Shown: one piece after another, positions 1 to 7,883 of the stretch
Layout of the letters: each line of letters starts with the position of its first letter
Numbering within the stretch: the stretch's first letter is position 1
DNA from: JACMLD01 sp033761915
GTDB lineage: Bacteria; Bacteroidota; Bacteroidia; Chitinophagales; Chitinophagaceae
Length of the DNA: 25,821 bases
Direction of reading: 5' to 3'
Assembly: GCA_033761915.1 (NCBI GenBank)
Contig: JANRMC010000138.1
Span: 1 to 25,821, forward strand
Program-made: the position numbers and the translations under genes
Notes under the pieces: model-generated
The model's database searches: none
What the model was told of the DNA's origin: nothing
The model's input: the letters and a program-made list of their open reading frames with translations, nothing else

Positions 1-400
1 TAAAGACGGTAATGTTATTAATACAGCAAAATATTACAAAGCCAATGCTGCTGCCAACCTTTTAACTACGGTTGAAGATTATGGAAATTTTCTGGCCTAT
101 GTTTTAAATGGCGCCGGTTTAAGCCACGAAGTGTTTGAAGCAATGACCAGCAACCAGGTTAAGTTGAAAGACAATAATTATTTTGGTTTGGGTTGGGAAA
201 AGATAACTGGTTTCAGCAATGATGAGTACGCCCTGCTGCATTCAGGAAAAGACCCCGGGGTAAGCACCCTGGCCATTATTTTTCCTAAAAGCAAAAAAGG
301 CTATTTAATTTTTTTAAACGGAGATAATGCTGAAAAAATATACGAACTGCTGCTTACAAAATATTTGTATTTAGGCAACGAGCTTTGGAATAAAAAATAA
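1..400 (+). CDS. Serine hydrolase, beta-lactamase family (C-terminal part only)
   Basis: The reading frame is open from base 2 to a TAA at 398-400, so 132 residues of a longer protein are visible and its start lies before the window. Visible residues 19-31 (NLLTTVEDYGNFL) match the segment that follows the active site in the class C beta-lactamase / penicillin-binding-protein-like family. HSGKDPG near visible residue 80 fits the third family motif (H-T/S-G in place of K-T-G), and GLGWE precedes it at the usual distance. The nucleophile SxxK and the Tyr motif are outside the window, so activity cannot be judged. Family members are usually exported esterases, peptidases or beta-lactam-interacting enzymes; the substrate is unknown. 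It converges on the oxidoreductase gene downstream. Confidence 0.75.
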   Translation, partial: KDGNVINTAKYYKANAAANLLTTVEDYGNFLAYVLNGAGLSHEVFEAMTSNQVKLKDNNYFGLGWEKITGFSNDEYALLHSGKDPGVSTLAIIFPKSKKGYLIFLNGDNAEKIYELLLTKYLYLGNELWNKK

Positions 401-432
401 TTGTACTCAATTTTTAGGCTGAGTAAGGCGTT

Positions 433-476
433 GCAGTAAAAGGGTGCGACGCAACGATGCCGCACCCTTGTACTAA
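433..476. repeat. Dispersed repeat A, copy A1 (palindromic double copy)
   Basis: The core GTGCGACGCAA lies at 444-454, followed by an inverted half-copy (CGCACCCTTGTAC, 461-473). The arms AAGGGTGCG (440-448) and CGCACCCTT (461-469) are perfectly complementary. Confidence 0.75.
440..469. terminator. Possible bidirectional terminator made from repeat A1
   Basis: A 9-bp perfect stem with a 12-nt loop lies between two convergent genes, 40 bases past one stop and 66 past the other. There is no long T-run on either side, so intrinsic termination is only possible, not clear. Confidence 0.35.
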
Positions 477-534
477 AGCTGGTTACCTTAAAAAACATTA
501 CAATAAAAACACGGCCACTGAAAAATAAAGTGAT

Positions 535-1938
535 TTACTTTATTAATTTCATAGCCACAGGATCCCACTTCACTATTTTTTTAGAGAAATAACTTTCGTT
601 GCAGGAAAGAGCGGGTGCTGCTGCCCTAAAGCCAAACTCAGCATCTTCCACCACAGGTTTGCCGGTTCTTATAGCATCAAAGAAATTGGTGAAATGATCT
701 AAATGATCATCGTAACCGGCAGGTGCTTTAAATACAATGTTCTCTTTTATTTTACGCTTGCGTTGCTCAGGTGTCCATTTGGCTTCATATTCTTTTTTCA
801 TTTCTTCCTGCATGGCTTTTGGAAAAGTAAACACCGAATCGTAACCGCCAAAGCCAGGTGCTTCGGGCATCAAACTATGCCTTATGTTAAGGCTATTGCC
901 GTTTACTTCTATCACCCCTTCTGAACCAATAAGGCGGATGATTTCTTGTCCGCCCGTGCCGCTGATAAAATTTACCTGTAAGGTCATCTGGAACGCATCG
1001 TGCTCTTTACAGCTGGGATATTGCATTACGCCAGACATTACATCGGGCATATTGCGTCCATCTTTCCAATAGCTGAACTGGCCGGTGCTGTAAATAGTTT
1101 CCGGCCCTTTTGAGTTGGTCATAAAATGGGTGCCGCTTAAGAGATGTATAAATAAATCTCCGGCCACACCGGTGCCCACTTCTTTAAAAGCCCTCCACCA
1201 AAAAAACTTTTTAGCATCAAAAGCCATTTTCTCGGTGGCTTCTATAAACGCATCCCAATTGGTGGTAAGGGCATCTGCATCTTTGGGTATGGTATATTCC
1301 CAGGCGCCAATAGAACTTTGTCGGTCGTACACGGCATTTACCATATTTAATTTTCCTATTTCTCCGGCAGCCAATAATTCTTTTGCTTTGGCATAACCAA
1401 TACTGCTAACCCGCTGGCTGCCCACCTGCAATACCTTGCCGGATTTTTTTACAGCAGCCATCACCGGATAGCCTTCACTTATTTTATACACCATGGGTTT
1501 CTCGCAGTACACATGCTTGCCTTTTGCCAATGCATCGGTTACAATACGGGCATGCCAGCAATCTGTAGTGCATACCAATACGGCATCAATGTCGGGTCTG
1601 TCCAGCAATTCTTTATAGTTGCGGGTGGTAAACAATTCTTTGCCGTGCAGCTCTTTGGCATTTTCTATGCGGCCGGTATATAAATCGCAGATGCCCGCCA
1701 GTTCAACACCGGGTACTTTAAGAGCGGTACTTAAATCAAAATGCCCCTGCACGCCATAACCTATCACGCCAATTCGTATTTTGTCGTTGGCTATAATTTT
1801 ACGGTCGTAACGCAGTATGCGTTCTTCAGCTTTTTCTGCAGCAGCCAGCGATGAAAACGGAGAACCTGCAACTAATAAACCGGAGGCCCCTATTTGCTGT
1901 AAGAATTTTCTTCTTGAATTAGAATGGTTGTTTTGCAT
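535..1938 (-). CDS. Gfo/Idh/MocA family oxidoreductase with Tat signal
   Basis: The protein has 467 residues. The N-terminus carries a twin-arginine signal (SRRKFLQ at residues 8-14, then a short hydrophobic stretch to about residue 33), so it is probably exported folded with its cofactor. The Rossmann dinucleotide motif is GVIGYGVQG at residues 57-65, and the family EKP motif (E146-K147-P148) is present; K147 is the usual catalytic lysine. Family members oxidise or otherwise transform sugars and sugar derivatives with NAD(P) in the periplasm. The substrate is not readable. It follows a DUF2264 gene on the same strand, but a 472-bp gap separates them, so co-transcription is doubtful. ATG at 1936-1938 is chosen because it opens directly into the Tat signal. 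Confidence 0.88.
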   Translation of the reverse strand: MQNNHSNSRRKFLQQIGASGLLVAGSPFSSLAAAEKAEERILRYDRKIIANDKIRIGVIGYGVQGHFDLSTALKVPGVELAGICDLYTGRIENAKELHGKELFTTRNYKELLDRPDIDAVLVCTTDCWHARIVTDALAKGKHVYCEKPMVYKISEGYPVMAAVKKSGKVLQVGSQRVSSIGYAKAKELLAAGEIGKLNMVNAVYDRQSSIGAWEYTIPKDADALTTNWDAFIEATEKMAFDAKKFFWWRAFKEVGTGVAGDLFIHLLSGTHFMTNSKGPETIYSTGQFSYWKDGRNMPDVMSGVMQYPSCKEHDAFQMTLQVNFISGTGGQEIIRLIGSEGVIEVNGNSLNIRHSLMPEAPGFGGYDSVFTFPKAMQEEMKKEYEAKWTPEQRKRKIKENIVFKAPAGYDDHLDHFTNFFDAIRTGKPVVEDAEFGFRAAAPALSCNESYFSKKIVKWDPVAMKLIK

Positions 1939-2234
1939 ATAGCATTTTTTGGTGTTGAATATTTATTGAAAAGCATCGTTAACAAAAGCAATCGTTTTAT
2001 AACCGAGATTTCATAAGAATACGTTGATGGTGCCTTGTACGCATAATAAAATAGCAGCATTCATCAGAGGATATTGGCCTGTACCAAATCTAAGTTCTTA
2101 AAATTAGCGAATAGCCACGAAAAGTGAAGAATGGCAAATTACATTGACTATAAAATAAGTGGCTTTATAAAAGCAAACTGCTGTCAGTGTAAAGAATATT
2201 TGTTGGTTACCAGCCACGGCAACTCCGGTGGGGC

Positions 2235-2265
2235 ATTGTTGCGTCGCACACTTGTGCCACAGAAT
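2235..2265 (-). repeat. Dispersed repeat A, copy A2
   Basis: The core TTGCGTCGCAC is at 2239-2249, followed by ACTTGTGCCACAG. GCAC-ACTT-GTGC can form a small hairpin. The upstream flank (TTACCAGC...GGTGGGGCAT) resembles the flanks of copies A8 and A9. Confidence 0.75.
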
Positions 2266-2344
2266 AGTAATAAGTATTTTGTGAAATAAGCGCAACTGCA
2301 ATCAAGCCATTCTCCATTATTGGGCCCGGTATAGTTTTACAGCT

Positions 2345-2371
2345 GAAGGGTGCGACGCAAGGATGCTTAAT
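2345..2371 (+). repeat. Dispersed repeat A, copy A3
   Basis: The core GTGCGACGCAA is at 2350-2360, preceded by GAAGG and followed by GGATGCTTAATAG, which resembles the right flank of copy A5. Confidence 0.75.
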
Positions 2372-2410
2372 AGCAATACCACTGCTGGCTACTTAAAATT
2401 TCTTTTCCAT

Positions 2411-3676
2411 TTAATAATCTACCGCGTAATCTTTTTCAAAGGGTTGTCCGCTCCATGCTTTGCGCTGCGTCCATGCACTAAAGGGCGCCGACCAGAATGG
2501 ATTGTTTGCCGGCAAACCCAATGGCAAAAACACATAAGAAGTAAGGTATAAACTGCCGGTGTTGGTATAAGAATCTGCAATGGCCGCTTGCTGGTTGCCC
2601 ACCAAACCTAAACACAAATAACCCTCCGTTGTAAAAGTGGCAGGTATAAAAAGATGTTTGAGTACTGCCGTTAAACCGCATCGTACCTGTGCGGGAGAAA
2701 TGCCTGCGGGCAAGGCCTGGTCTAATGCCAGTTTGGTTAATGGCTGAAACAAACCGGCACGGTAAGTGGATGAGCGACCAAACACCGGGTAATAGCCTTC
2801 TGGTGTAATAAACCGTTCTTGCTGGTAAGCATAACGCTGCATGCGTTTGTAGGCTTGTTTAAATTTAGCATCGCTGCTACTGCCTTTTGTGGCATTCACC
2901 CGCAGCACCTCGCACAACATGGGGTGAATGACATAGCCATTGTAATGATCGAAATGAAAACGTGGCCCATCGCTGTACCAGCCATCGCCCACATACCAGC
3001 TTTCTATATTTTCTATAGCAGTATTAATGCGGGTGGCATCCGCTGCTTCATCTATACTTAATAAAAAACATTCTATAATAGCTGCAAATAATAACCAGTT
3101 GCTTTTGTAGGGCGGTATCTGCCGCATGTTTTTAAACCGGGTAATAAAACGTTCTTTGGTTACCGCATCTAATGGATGCCATAAAACCTGTGGAGCTGCT
3201 AAAAATGCCTGTGCTAAAAATGCAGCATCCACCAATGGCTGGCGGTTGGTACTGCTGCCCCAGTTAAGATAATCGTTGCTATGCGGGTTAACAGCATGCT
3301 GTAAACTTTGCTGTGCCTGCAATAACAACTGCTTTCTTATGGCGCCTTCTTTACTATCTTCTTCTGGTAAGGCAAGAAAGGGTGCAATGCCTGCCAGCAG
3401 ACGGCCCAGTGCTTCCATATAGGCTACATCGGTGGGGCGTTTATCCCAGGTGGGACTTAACTCTAACGGCATTGTTTTTTTTAGCAAGCCCTGGCTCATG
3501 GGTGCTACAATAGGACTGGCAATTTTTTGCAACAACTTCACCCAATAATCACGGTCGCTGGCCGGTGGCGTGGCTGCAATAGTAGCTTTACCCGCATTGA
3601 TTGATTTATTATTGGCAGCGCCGGCAAATAATAAACTCAGTGCAGGTATGTTTTGCAGAAAGTGGCGTCTTAGCAT
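2411..3676 (-). CDS. DUF2264 domain-containing exported protein
   Basis: The protein has 421 residues from ATG 3674-3676. A longer frame starts at 3709 but would begin inside a terminator hairpin, and the shorter start gives a clean signal sequence (MLRRHFLQNIPALSLLFAGA). The body matches the DUF2264 family: WLLFAA in mid-protein and the hallmark GDGWYSDGPRFHFDHYNGYVI, with many aromatic and His/Asp residues suggesting an alpha/alpha toroid like that of carbohydrate-active enzymes. DUF2264 members are often found near polysaccharide or uronic-acid degradation genes; no reaction can be assigned here. The exported oxidoreductase downstream on the same strand fits a carbohydrate role, by inference only. 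Confidence 0.82.
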   Translation of the reverse strand: MLRRHFLQNIPALSLLFAGAANNKSINAGKATIAATPPASDRDYWVKLLQKIASPIVAPMSQGLLKKTMPLELSPTWDKRPTDVAYMEALGRLLAGIAPFLALPEEDSKEGAIRKQLLLQAQQSLQHAVNPHSNDYLNWGSSTNRQPLVDAAFLAQAFLAAPQVLWHPLDAVTKERFITRFKNMRQIPPYKSNWLLFAAIIECFLLSIDEAADATRINTAIENIESWYVGDGWYSDGPRFHFDHYNGYVIHPMLCEVLRVNATKGSSSDAKFKQAYKRMQRYAYQQERFITPEGYYPVFGRSSTYRAGLFQPLTKLALDQALPAGISPAQVRCGLTAVLKHLFIPATFTTEGYLCLGLVGNQQAAIADSYTNTGSLYLTSYVFLPLGLPANNPFWSAPFSAWTQRKAWSGQPFEKDYAVDY

Positions 3677-3707
3677 GGTTAAATGTAAGTTATTAAAGTT
3701 GGCACAC

Positions 3708-3738
3708 AAAGAACGGCGGCCAGGGGCCGCCGTTCTTT
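3708..3738 (-). terminator. Strong intrinsic terminator at the end of the trp-his unit
   Basis: A 14-bp perfect GC-rich stem (3708-3721 with 3725-3738) has a 3-nt loop. It lies 23 bases past the stop of the TlpA-like gene. The inner stem AAGAACGGCGGCC is the same as in the terminator at 19241-19275. Confidence 0.85.
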
Positions 3739-3760
3739 ATCTTATTCTTGCTAATAAATT

Positions 3761-4837
3761 TTAATTACAACCCAGCAACTCGCATAACTTGGCTGTTAAG
3801 GCTTCGCCTCTTAAGTTTTTGGCAATAATTTTTCCATCGGGGTCAACTAAAAAATTCTGTGGTATAGATGAGATGCGGTATTTAACGGCTACTTCATTGC
3901 TCCAGAATTTTAAATCGCTTACCTGTGTCCAGCTCAATTTATCATCTGCAATGGCTTTTAGCCAGGGGGCCTTGGCACGGTCTAAGGATACCCCCAGTAT
4001 GGTAAAGTTTTTATTTTTAAACTGGTTGTAGGCCATCACCACATTGGGATTTTCTTGCCGGCAGGGGCCACACCAACTGGCCCAAAAATCTATCAGCACA
4101 TACTTACCTTTAAATGAAGAAAATGCCACCGCTTTACCACTGGTATCTGCTTGTGTAAAATCAATAGCCATGCTGCCTACAGAGCCTACTTTACTATCAT
4201 CAATAGTCTGGCGCAGCATTTTACCATAAAAGTTTTCTTGCGGCACAGCACCCAGTTTATTAAAACGGTTTTCCAGTATCGTCATATCATCCGATATCTG
4301 CGATGTTACCAGCACCATAAAAGAACTGACGGGTGAAGCGCTGTAATCGTTCAGGTATTTTTCTATGGCTTCCTGTATAGCAGTATAGCTTTTGGCGGCC
4401 TGCAGTTCCAAACTATCGGTACCCTTGCCGGCATTAATCTGCTGCACCACGGCACTATATTTTTGAAACAACGGGTTAAAAGTATTTTGAAATGCTTCAA
4501 AAGCCTGGTGGGTTTCTGAGCCGCTTACTTTTAGTTTTTGAATATCTGTGGTATTGCCGGTAACGGTTACACTGCCGTTATTTAAAAACAAGAGGGCTTT
4601 CTTTTTTGTATCGGTAAAATTCAGGTTTACCAAAGAGGCTTCACGCAGACTTCCTTTTAAGATAAAGCTACCGTTTTTTACAATGGCTTTAGCAATGGTA
4701 TCACCCGGTGTATTAGTATCGTTTAAAAAAACAAGGGCATTTTCTTTAACCCCGCTAACCGTTCCTTTTACCTCCAGTTGCTTTTGTGCTTTTAAGGCAA
4801 TGGGTAACAGTAATAAACCAACAATCAGTGCACGCAT
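3761..4837 (-). CDS. TlpA/ResA-like thioredoxin with DUF4369 domain
   Basis: The protein has 358 residues. A signal peptide (about residues 1-17, ending LKAQ) is followed by a beta-rich DUF4369-type domain (about 20-105), a helical linker and a C-terminal thioredoxin fold. The active-site motif is FWASWCGPC with C256 and C259, as in ResA/TlpA thiol-disulfide oxidoreductases that work in the periplasm and are often linked to cytochrome maturation or protein repair. The start codon is one base from the hisIE stop, so it is very likely co-transcribed with the his genes, although no metabolic link to histidine is known to me. The strong hairpin just downstream closes the unit. Confidence 0.9.
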   Translation of the reverse strand: MRALIVGLLLLPIALKAQKQLEVKGTVSGVKENALVFLNDTNTPGDTIAKAIVKNGSFILKGSLREASLVNLNFTDTKKKALLFLNNGSVTVTGNTTDIQKLKVSGSETHQAFEAFQNTFNPLFQKYSAVVQQINAGKGTDSLELQAAKSYTAIQEAIEKYLNDYSASPVSSFMVLVTSQISDDMTILENRFNKLGAVPQENFYGKMLRQTIDDSKVGSVGSMAIDFTQADTSGKAVAFSSFKGKYVLIDFWASWCGPCRQENPNVVMAYNQFKNKNFTILGVSLDRAKAPWLKAIADDKLSWTQVSDLKFWSNEVAVKYRISSIPQNFLVDPDGKIIAKNLRGEALTAKLCELLGCN

Positions 4838-4838
4838 A

Positions 4839-5438
4839 TTATTTCTTTAAATGTCTTTGTTGTAAAACGTAAATAACGTCCTGCAAAGTATAACCTTTGG
4901 CGTTAAGCAAAAGCAAATAATGAAACATCAGGTCCGCTGCTTCGTTCATAAATAACTCATCATTGGTGTCTTTTGCTTCAATTACCAGCTCTACAGCCTC
5001 TTCTCCAACCTTCTGTGCAATTTTATTAATTCCTTTTGCAAACAATTGTCTTACATACGACTTTTCGTCTGTAGAAGATTTGCGCAACCGTATAATCTCT
5101 TCTAAATAAAACAAAAAATTATCCGGGTGGTTGCGTTCGCTCCAGCAGGTATCTGCCCCGGTGTGGCAGGTGGGGCCCAGCGGATGGGCTTTTATTAAAA
5201 GTGTATCATTATCACAATCCACCGCTACCGATTTTACTTCTAAAAAATTGCCGCTCTCCTCGCCCTTCGTCCACAAGCGGTTTTTACTGCGACTGAAAAA
5301 AGTAACCTTACCACTTTCTTCAGTTTGTTTCAACGCCGCTTCGTTCATAAAACCCATCATCAGCACTTTATGCGTATCATAATCCTGTATAATAGCAGGC
5401 ACCAGACCATCGCTGTATTTTTTAAAATCTACTCTCAT
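4839..5438 (-). CDS. hisIE: Bifunctional phosphoribosyl-AMP cyclohydrolase / phosphoribosyl-ATP pyrophosphatase
   Basis: The protein has 199 residues, the normal size for the fused enzyme of histidine steps 2 and 3. The cyclohydrolase half (1-100) shows MMGFMNEAAL, the metal site DCDND (D74, D76, D78; C75) and the zinc cysteines C91 and C98 in GPTCHTGADTCW. The pyrophosphohydrolase half (about 105-199) shows KVGEEAVE (143-150), the MazG-like acidic helix, and NEAADLMFH. It converts PR-ATP to ProFAR in the cytoplasm. Repeat A4 separates it from the small membrane gene upstream, and the TlpA-like gene follows after one base. Confidence 0.97.
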   Translation of the reverse strand: MRVDFKKYSDGLVPAIIQDYDTHKVLMMGFMNEAALKQTEESGKVTFFSRSKNRLWTKGEESGNFLEVKSVAVDCDNDTLLIKAHPLGPTCHTGADTCWSERNHPDNFLFYLEEIIRLRKSSTDEKSYVRQLFAKGINKIAQKVGEEAVELVIEAKDTNDELFMNEAADLMFHYLLLLNAKGYTLQDVIYVLQQRHLKK

Positions 5439-5478
5439 GTTTCTTGTTTGTGTAACCGGCGGTAATAACGTTGTTCAG

Positions 5479-5507
5479 CATTCTTGCGTCGCACTCTTCA
5501 ACCGCAG
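5479..5507 (-). repeat. Dispersed repeat A, copy A4
   Basis: The core TTGCGTCGCAC is at 5484-5494, followed by TCTTCAACCGCAG. It lies in the 74-base gap between the small membrane gene and hisIE, inside the operon. Confidence 0.8.
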
Positions 5508-5512
5508 ATTGT

Positions 5513-5680
5513 TTATTCAGCTTTATTGTTTTCTTCTTTTGTTTTGTGCAGCAAATCTATCAGTTGTTGTTTTTTATCTTCCATCCGATCCTGCCGGCCT
5601 GCTCTCCTGTTTTCCTGCTTTTTATCCATCCACATATAAACTGAAATAGCAACAATTAATATAATGCCAATTAAAATCAT
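5513..5680 (-). CDS. Small single-pass membrane protein of 55 residues
   Basis: ATG at 5678-5680 overlaps the hisF stop in an ATGA arrangement, and the frame ends with TAA at 5513-5515. The N-terminus is very hydrophobic (MILIGIILIVAISVYMW, one membrane segment). The rest is strongly charged and Gln/Lys/Glu-rich (KKQENRRAGR, MEDKKQQL, KTKEENNKAE), likely a cytoplasmic helix. I do not recognise a family. The four-base overlap implies translational coupling to hisF, and its presence inside the his genes suggests expression with them. It could be a membrane tether or an unrelated small protein. No other frame in this stretch competes with it. Confidence 0.7.
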   Translation of the reverse strand: MILIGIILIVAISVYMWMDKKQENRRAGRQDRMEDKKQQLIDLLHKTKEENNKAE

Positions 5681-6438
5681 AATCTCATGGTAATTCCCTG
5701 TTTCTGCAAATATCGCTTTAAATCAGGAATGGCAATTTCTTTAAAGTGAAAGATGCTGGCTGCTAATGCCGCATCGGCTTCAGCCATTTCAAACACCTCT
5801 TTAAAATGTTGCAGGTTGCCGCCACCACCGCTGGCAATAACCGGCACCGGCAATGTTTTAGCCAACAGACCGGTAATGTCTAACGCAAACCCAGCCTTGG
5901 TGCCATCATTGTTCATAGAAGTTAATAAAATTTCACCAGCACCCAGGTCTACTCCCTGCTTTGCCCAATCCAGGCATTTGATATCGGTTTTGGTACGGCC
6001 ACCATTCAGGTACACATACCATTCTCCATCTTCTTCTTTTTTAGTATCAATCGCCAGCACCACACACTGGCTGCCAAATTCTTTTTCCAGCTCGCTAATT
6101 AATGCAGGGCGTTTAAAGGCCGAGGTGTTGACAGAAATTTTATCAGCACCATTTTGCAAAAGCACCTGCACATCTTCCACACTGCTGATGCCACCACCTA
6201 CAGTAAAAGGTATATTAATATGGTGCGCAATTTTATTAACCAGTTCACTCAATGTCTTTCTTCTTTCCACAGTGGCGGTAATGTCTAAAAAAACCAATTC
6301 ATCTGCCCCTTGCTGTGCATACAAAGCACCCAGTTCAACCGGGTCGCCGGCATCTCTCAGGTCAACAAAGTTGGTACCCTTTACGGTGCGGCCGTCTTTA
6401 ATATCTAAACAGGGAATGACTCTTTTAGTTAAACTCAT
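5677..6438 (-). CDS. hisF: Imidazole glycerol phosphate synthase, cyclase subunit
   Basis: The protein has 253 residues, a (beta/alpha)8 barrel of normal length. The N-terminal RVIPCLDIKDGRTVKG carries catalytic Asp12, and the second catalytic aspartate is Asp131 in VLAIDTKK. GGGISS (81-86) and ASGGGG near the C-terminus are the two phosphate-binding loops. With HisH it converts PRFAR and glutamine-derived ammonia to IGP and AICAR. Its stop overlaps the start of the small membrane protein; hisA lies 49 bases upstream across an AT-rich spacer (ATTATTAATTACTAACTATT). Confidence 0.98.
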   Translation of the reverse strand: MSLTKRVIPCLDIKDGRTVKGTNFVDLRDAGDPVELGALYAQQGADELVFLDITATVERRKTLSELVNKIAHHINIPFTVGGGISSVEDVQVLLQNGADKISVNTSAFKRPALISELEKEFGSQCVVLAIDTKKEEDGEWYVYLNGGRTKTDIKCLDWAKQGVDLGAGEILLTSMNNDGTKAGFALDITGLLAKTLPVPVIASGGGGNLQHFKEVFEMAEADAALAASIFHFKEIAIPDLKRYLQKQGITMRL

Positions 6439-6487
6439 TGTGCTGGTACAATTATTAATTACTAACTATTAATTTTTAATTTGGTTG

Positions 6488-7204
6488 CTATACAAAAAAT
6501 TTCAAATCAGCAATTTTTATCCTTCCCTCATAAATGGCTTTGCCTACAATTACGCCGCTGCAACCTATTGCCTGCAGTTCTTCCAAATCTTTAAACTTAC
6601 TTACGCCACCACTGGCTATAAAATGCAAGCCCGGAAATTTTGCTAAAATGTTTTTATATAATTCAACAGATGGGCCTTCTAAGCGTCCGTCTTTACTTAC
6701 ATCTGTGCAAAAGATTTGCTGCACGCCATGGGCAATATATTTCTCCATAAAATCATATACCCAAACATCCGTAGTTTCAAGCCAGCCCCCTACCGCTATT
6801 TTTTCATTCTTCACATCGGCCCCCAGTAAAAATTTACCGGCGCCAAATACCTGCAGCCAGCGTACAAATTCAGTTTCGTTTTTAACAGCCAGGCTGCCAA
6901 CTGTGGCTAATGCGGCCCCGGAGTTATATACCACTTTTACATCTTCTTCTTTTTTTAAGCCGCCACCAAAATCAATTACCAGCGATGTTTTACCGGCAAT
7001 AGTTTCTAATACTTTCCAGTTTTTTACAGTGCCGGCCTTAGCTCCATCCAAATCTACCAGGTGCAGGCGTTGCAAACCCGCTGCTTCAAATTCTTTGGCA
7101 ACTTCTAATGGGTTTTCGTTGTAAATTTTTTTCTGACTATAATCGCCTTCTGTCAGACGAACACATTTGCCTTCTATAATATCTATTGCTGGAATTACTT
7201 GCAT
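6488..7204 (-). CDS. hisA: ProFAR isomerase (phosphoribosylformimino-AICAR-phosphate isomerase)
   Basis: The protein has 238 residues, a (beta/alpha)8 barrel related to HisF. It begins MQVIPAIDIIEGKCVRL with catalytic Asp8; Asp130 in LLGADVKN is the second acid. The phosphate loops are DFGGGL (78-83) and ASGGVS. A separate trpF exists in this window, so this is an ordinary HisA and not a PriA-type dual enzyme. The 82-base gap to hisH contains repeat A5. Confidence 0.97.
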   Translation of the reverse strand: MQVIPAIDIIEGKCVRLTEGDYSQKKIYNENPLEVAKEFEAAGLQRLHLVDLDGAKAGTVKNWKVLETIAGKTSLVIDFGGGLKKEEDVKVVYNSGAALATVGSLAVKNETEFVRWLQVFGAGKFLLGADVKNEKIAVGGWLETTDVWVYDFMEKYIAHGVQQIFCTDVSKDGRLEGPSVELYKNILAKFPGLHFIASGGVSKFKDLEELQAIGCSGVIVGKAIYEGRIKIADLKFFV

Positions 7205-7228
7205 AAAAAAAGCTGCTCAGTTTTTTGT

Positions 7229-7264
7229 TGCGGTACAAGAGTGCGACGCAACGATGATTAATAG
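7229..7264 (+). repeat. Dispersed repeat A, copy A5
   Basis: The core GTGCGACGCAA is at 7241-7251, with the fullest left flank (GCGGTACAAGA) and the right flank CGATGATTAATAG. It lies between hisH and hisA. Confidence 0.8.
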
Positions 7265-7286
7265 TAGGAAAATGCCGGTAAAAAAA

Positions 7287-7883
7287 TTATACCAGCGTTA
7301 TAAAGTTTTTTATAATCTGCTCTCCGCTGGCGGCACTTTTTTCCGGGTGAAACTGCACCCCATAAAAATTATTGTATTGCAATGCGGCACTGTAGGGCTG
7401 CACATACTGGGTGGTGGCAATAGTGTGTTTACCCAGCGCCGCATAATAACCATGTACAAAATAACAGTAGCTGTTTTCTTTTAAACCATTAAACAATGGT
7501 GTTTTTAATTGTGCAATGGTGTTCCAGCCTATTTGCGGCACTTTTAATTTTTGCCCCGCTGCCGGACGAAACAATTTAACTTCCTCCGGAAAAATATCCA
7601 GGCAGGGTGTATCATTCTCTTCAGAATATTTACACATCAGTTGCATGCCCAGACAAATACCCAGCACAGGTTGTTGTAAATTTTTAAGTACGGCATCCAA
7701 CCCTCTTTCTTTTAAATAACGCATGGCACTGCTGGCTTCGCCCACGCCGGGAAAAATTACCTTGTCAGCAGTTTGTATTTCATGGTGGTCATCAGTCACC
7801 AATGCTTCCACCCCAATGCGCTCCAATGCATAAAGTACAGATTGTATATTACCGGCGTTGTATTTTACTATTACTAATTTCAT
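7287..7883 (-). CDS. hisH: Imidazole glycerol phosphate synthase, glutaminase subunit
   Basis: The protein has 198 residues, a class I glutamine amidotransferase. The nucleophile Cys77 is in GICLGMQ, and the His179/Glu181 pair is in GVQFHPEKS. The N-terminal VIVKYNAGNIQSV is typical of HisH. It supplies ammonia to HisF. Its ATG (7881-7883) overlaps the trpA stop by four bases, which places the second half of the histidine pathway directly behind the tryptophan genes and implies translational coupling across the two pathways. Confidence 0.97.
   Translation of the reverse strand: MKLVIVKYNAGNIQSVLYALERIGVEALVTDDHHEIQTADKVIFPGVGEASSAMRYLKERGLDAVLKNLQQPVLGICLGMQLMCKYSEENDTPCLDIFPEEVKLFRPAAGQKLKVPQIGWNTIAQLKTPLFNGLKENSYCYFVHGYYAALGKHTIATTQYVQPYSAALQYNNFYGVQFHPEKSAASGEQIIKNFITLV

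Larger units (their letters stand above)
1939..2410. other. Intergenic region, 472 bp, no convincing gene
   Basis: The stretch holds two copies of repeat A (2235-2265 and 2345-2371) in opposite orientations, with stops in all frames around them. The only longer open frame (2104-2301, minus) runs through a repeat copy and has no recognisable protein content. The promoter of the oxidoreductase gene should lie just above 1938. TTTTG around 1995 followed by TAAATATTC is a weak candidate, and I would not call it. Confidence 0.6.

Noticed and set aside
2104..2301. Open frame of 65 codons on the minus strand in the 472-bp gap
   Set aside because: It runs through repeat copy A2, has no domain-like content and no supporting neighbour; the repeat alone explains its openness.
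433..2371. Regularly recurring short repeats as a CRISPR array
   Set aside because: Copies are scattered singly between genes in both orientations with no spacer array and no cas genes.
5753..6472. Long plus-strand open frame opposite hisF (239 codons), and similar frames opposite hisA and other genes
   Set aside because: They are antisense shadows of well-conserved genes, with low-complexity Ser/Pro/Thr-rich content and no family signal.
6488..7204. HisA as a PriA-type dual HisA/TrpF enzyme because it shares a transcript with trp genes
   Set aside because: A complete separate trpF is present at 12138-12770, so a dual role is not needed.
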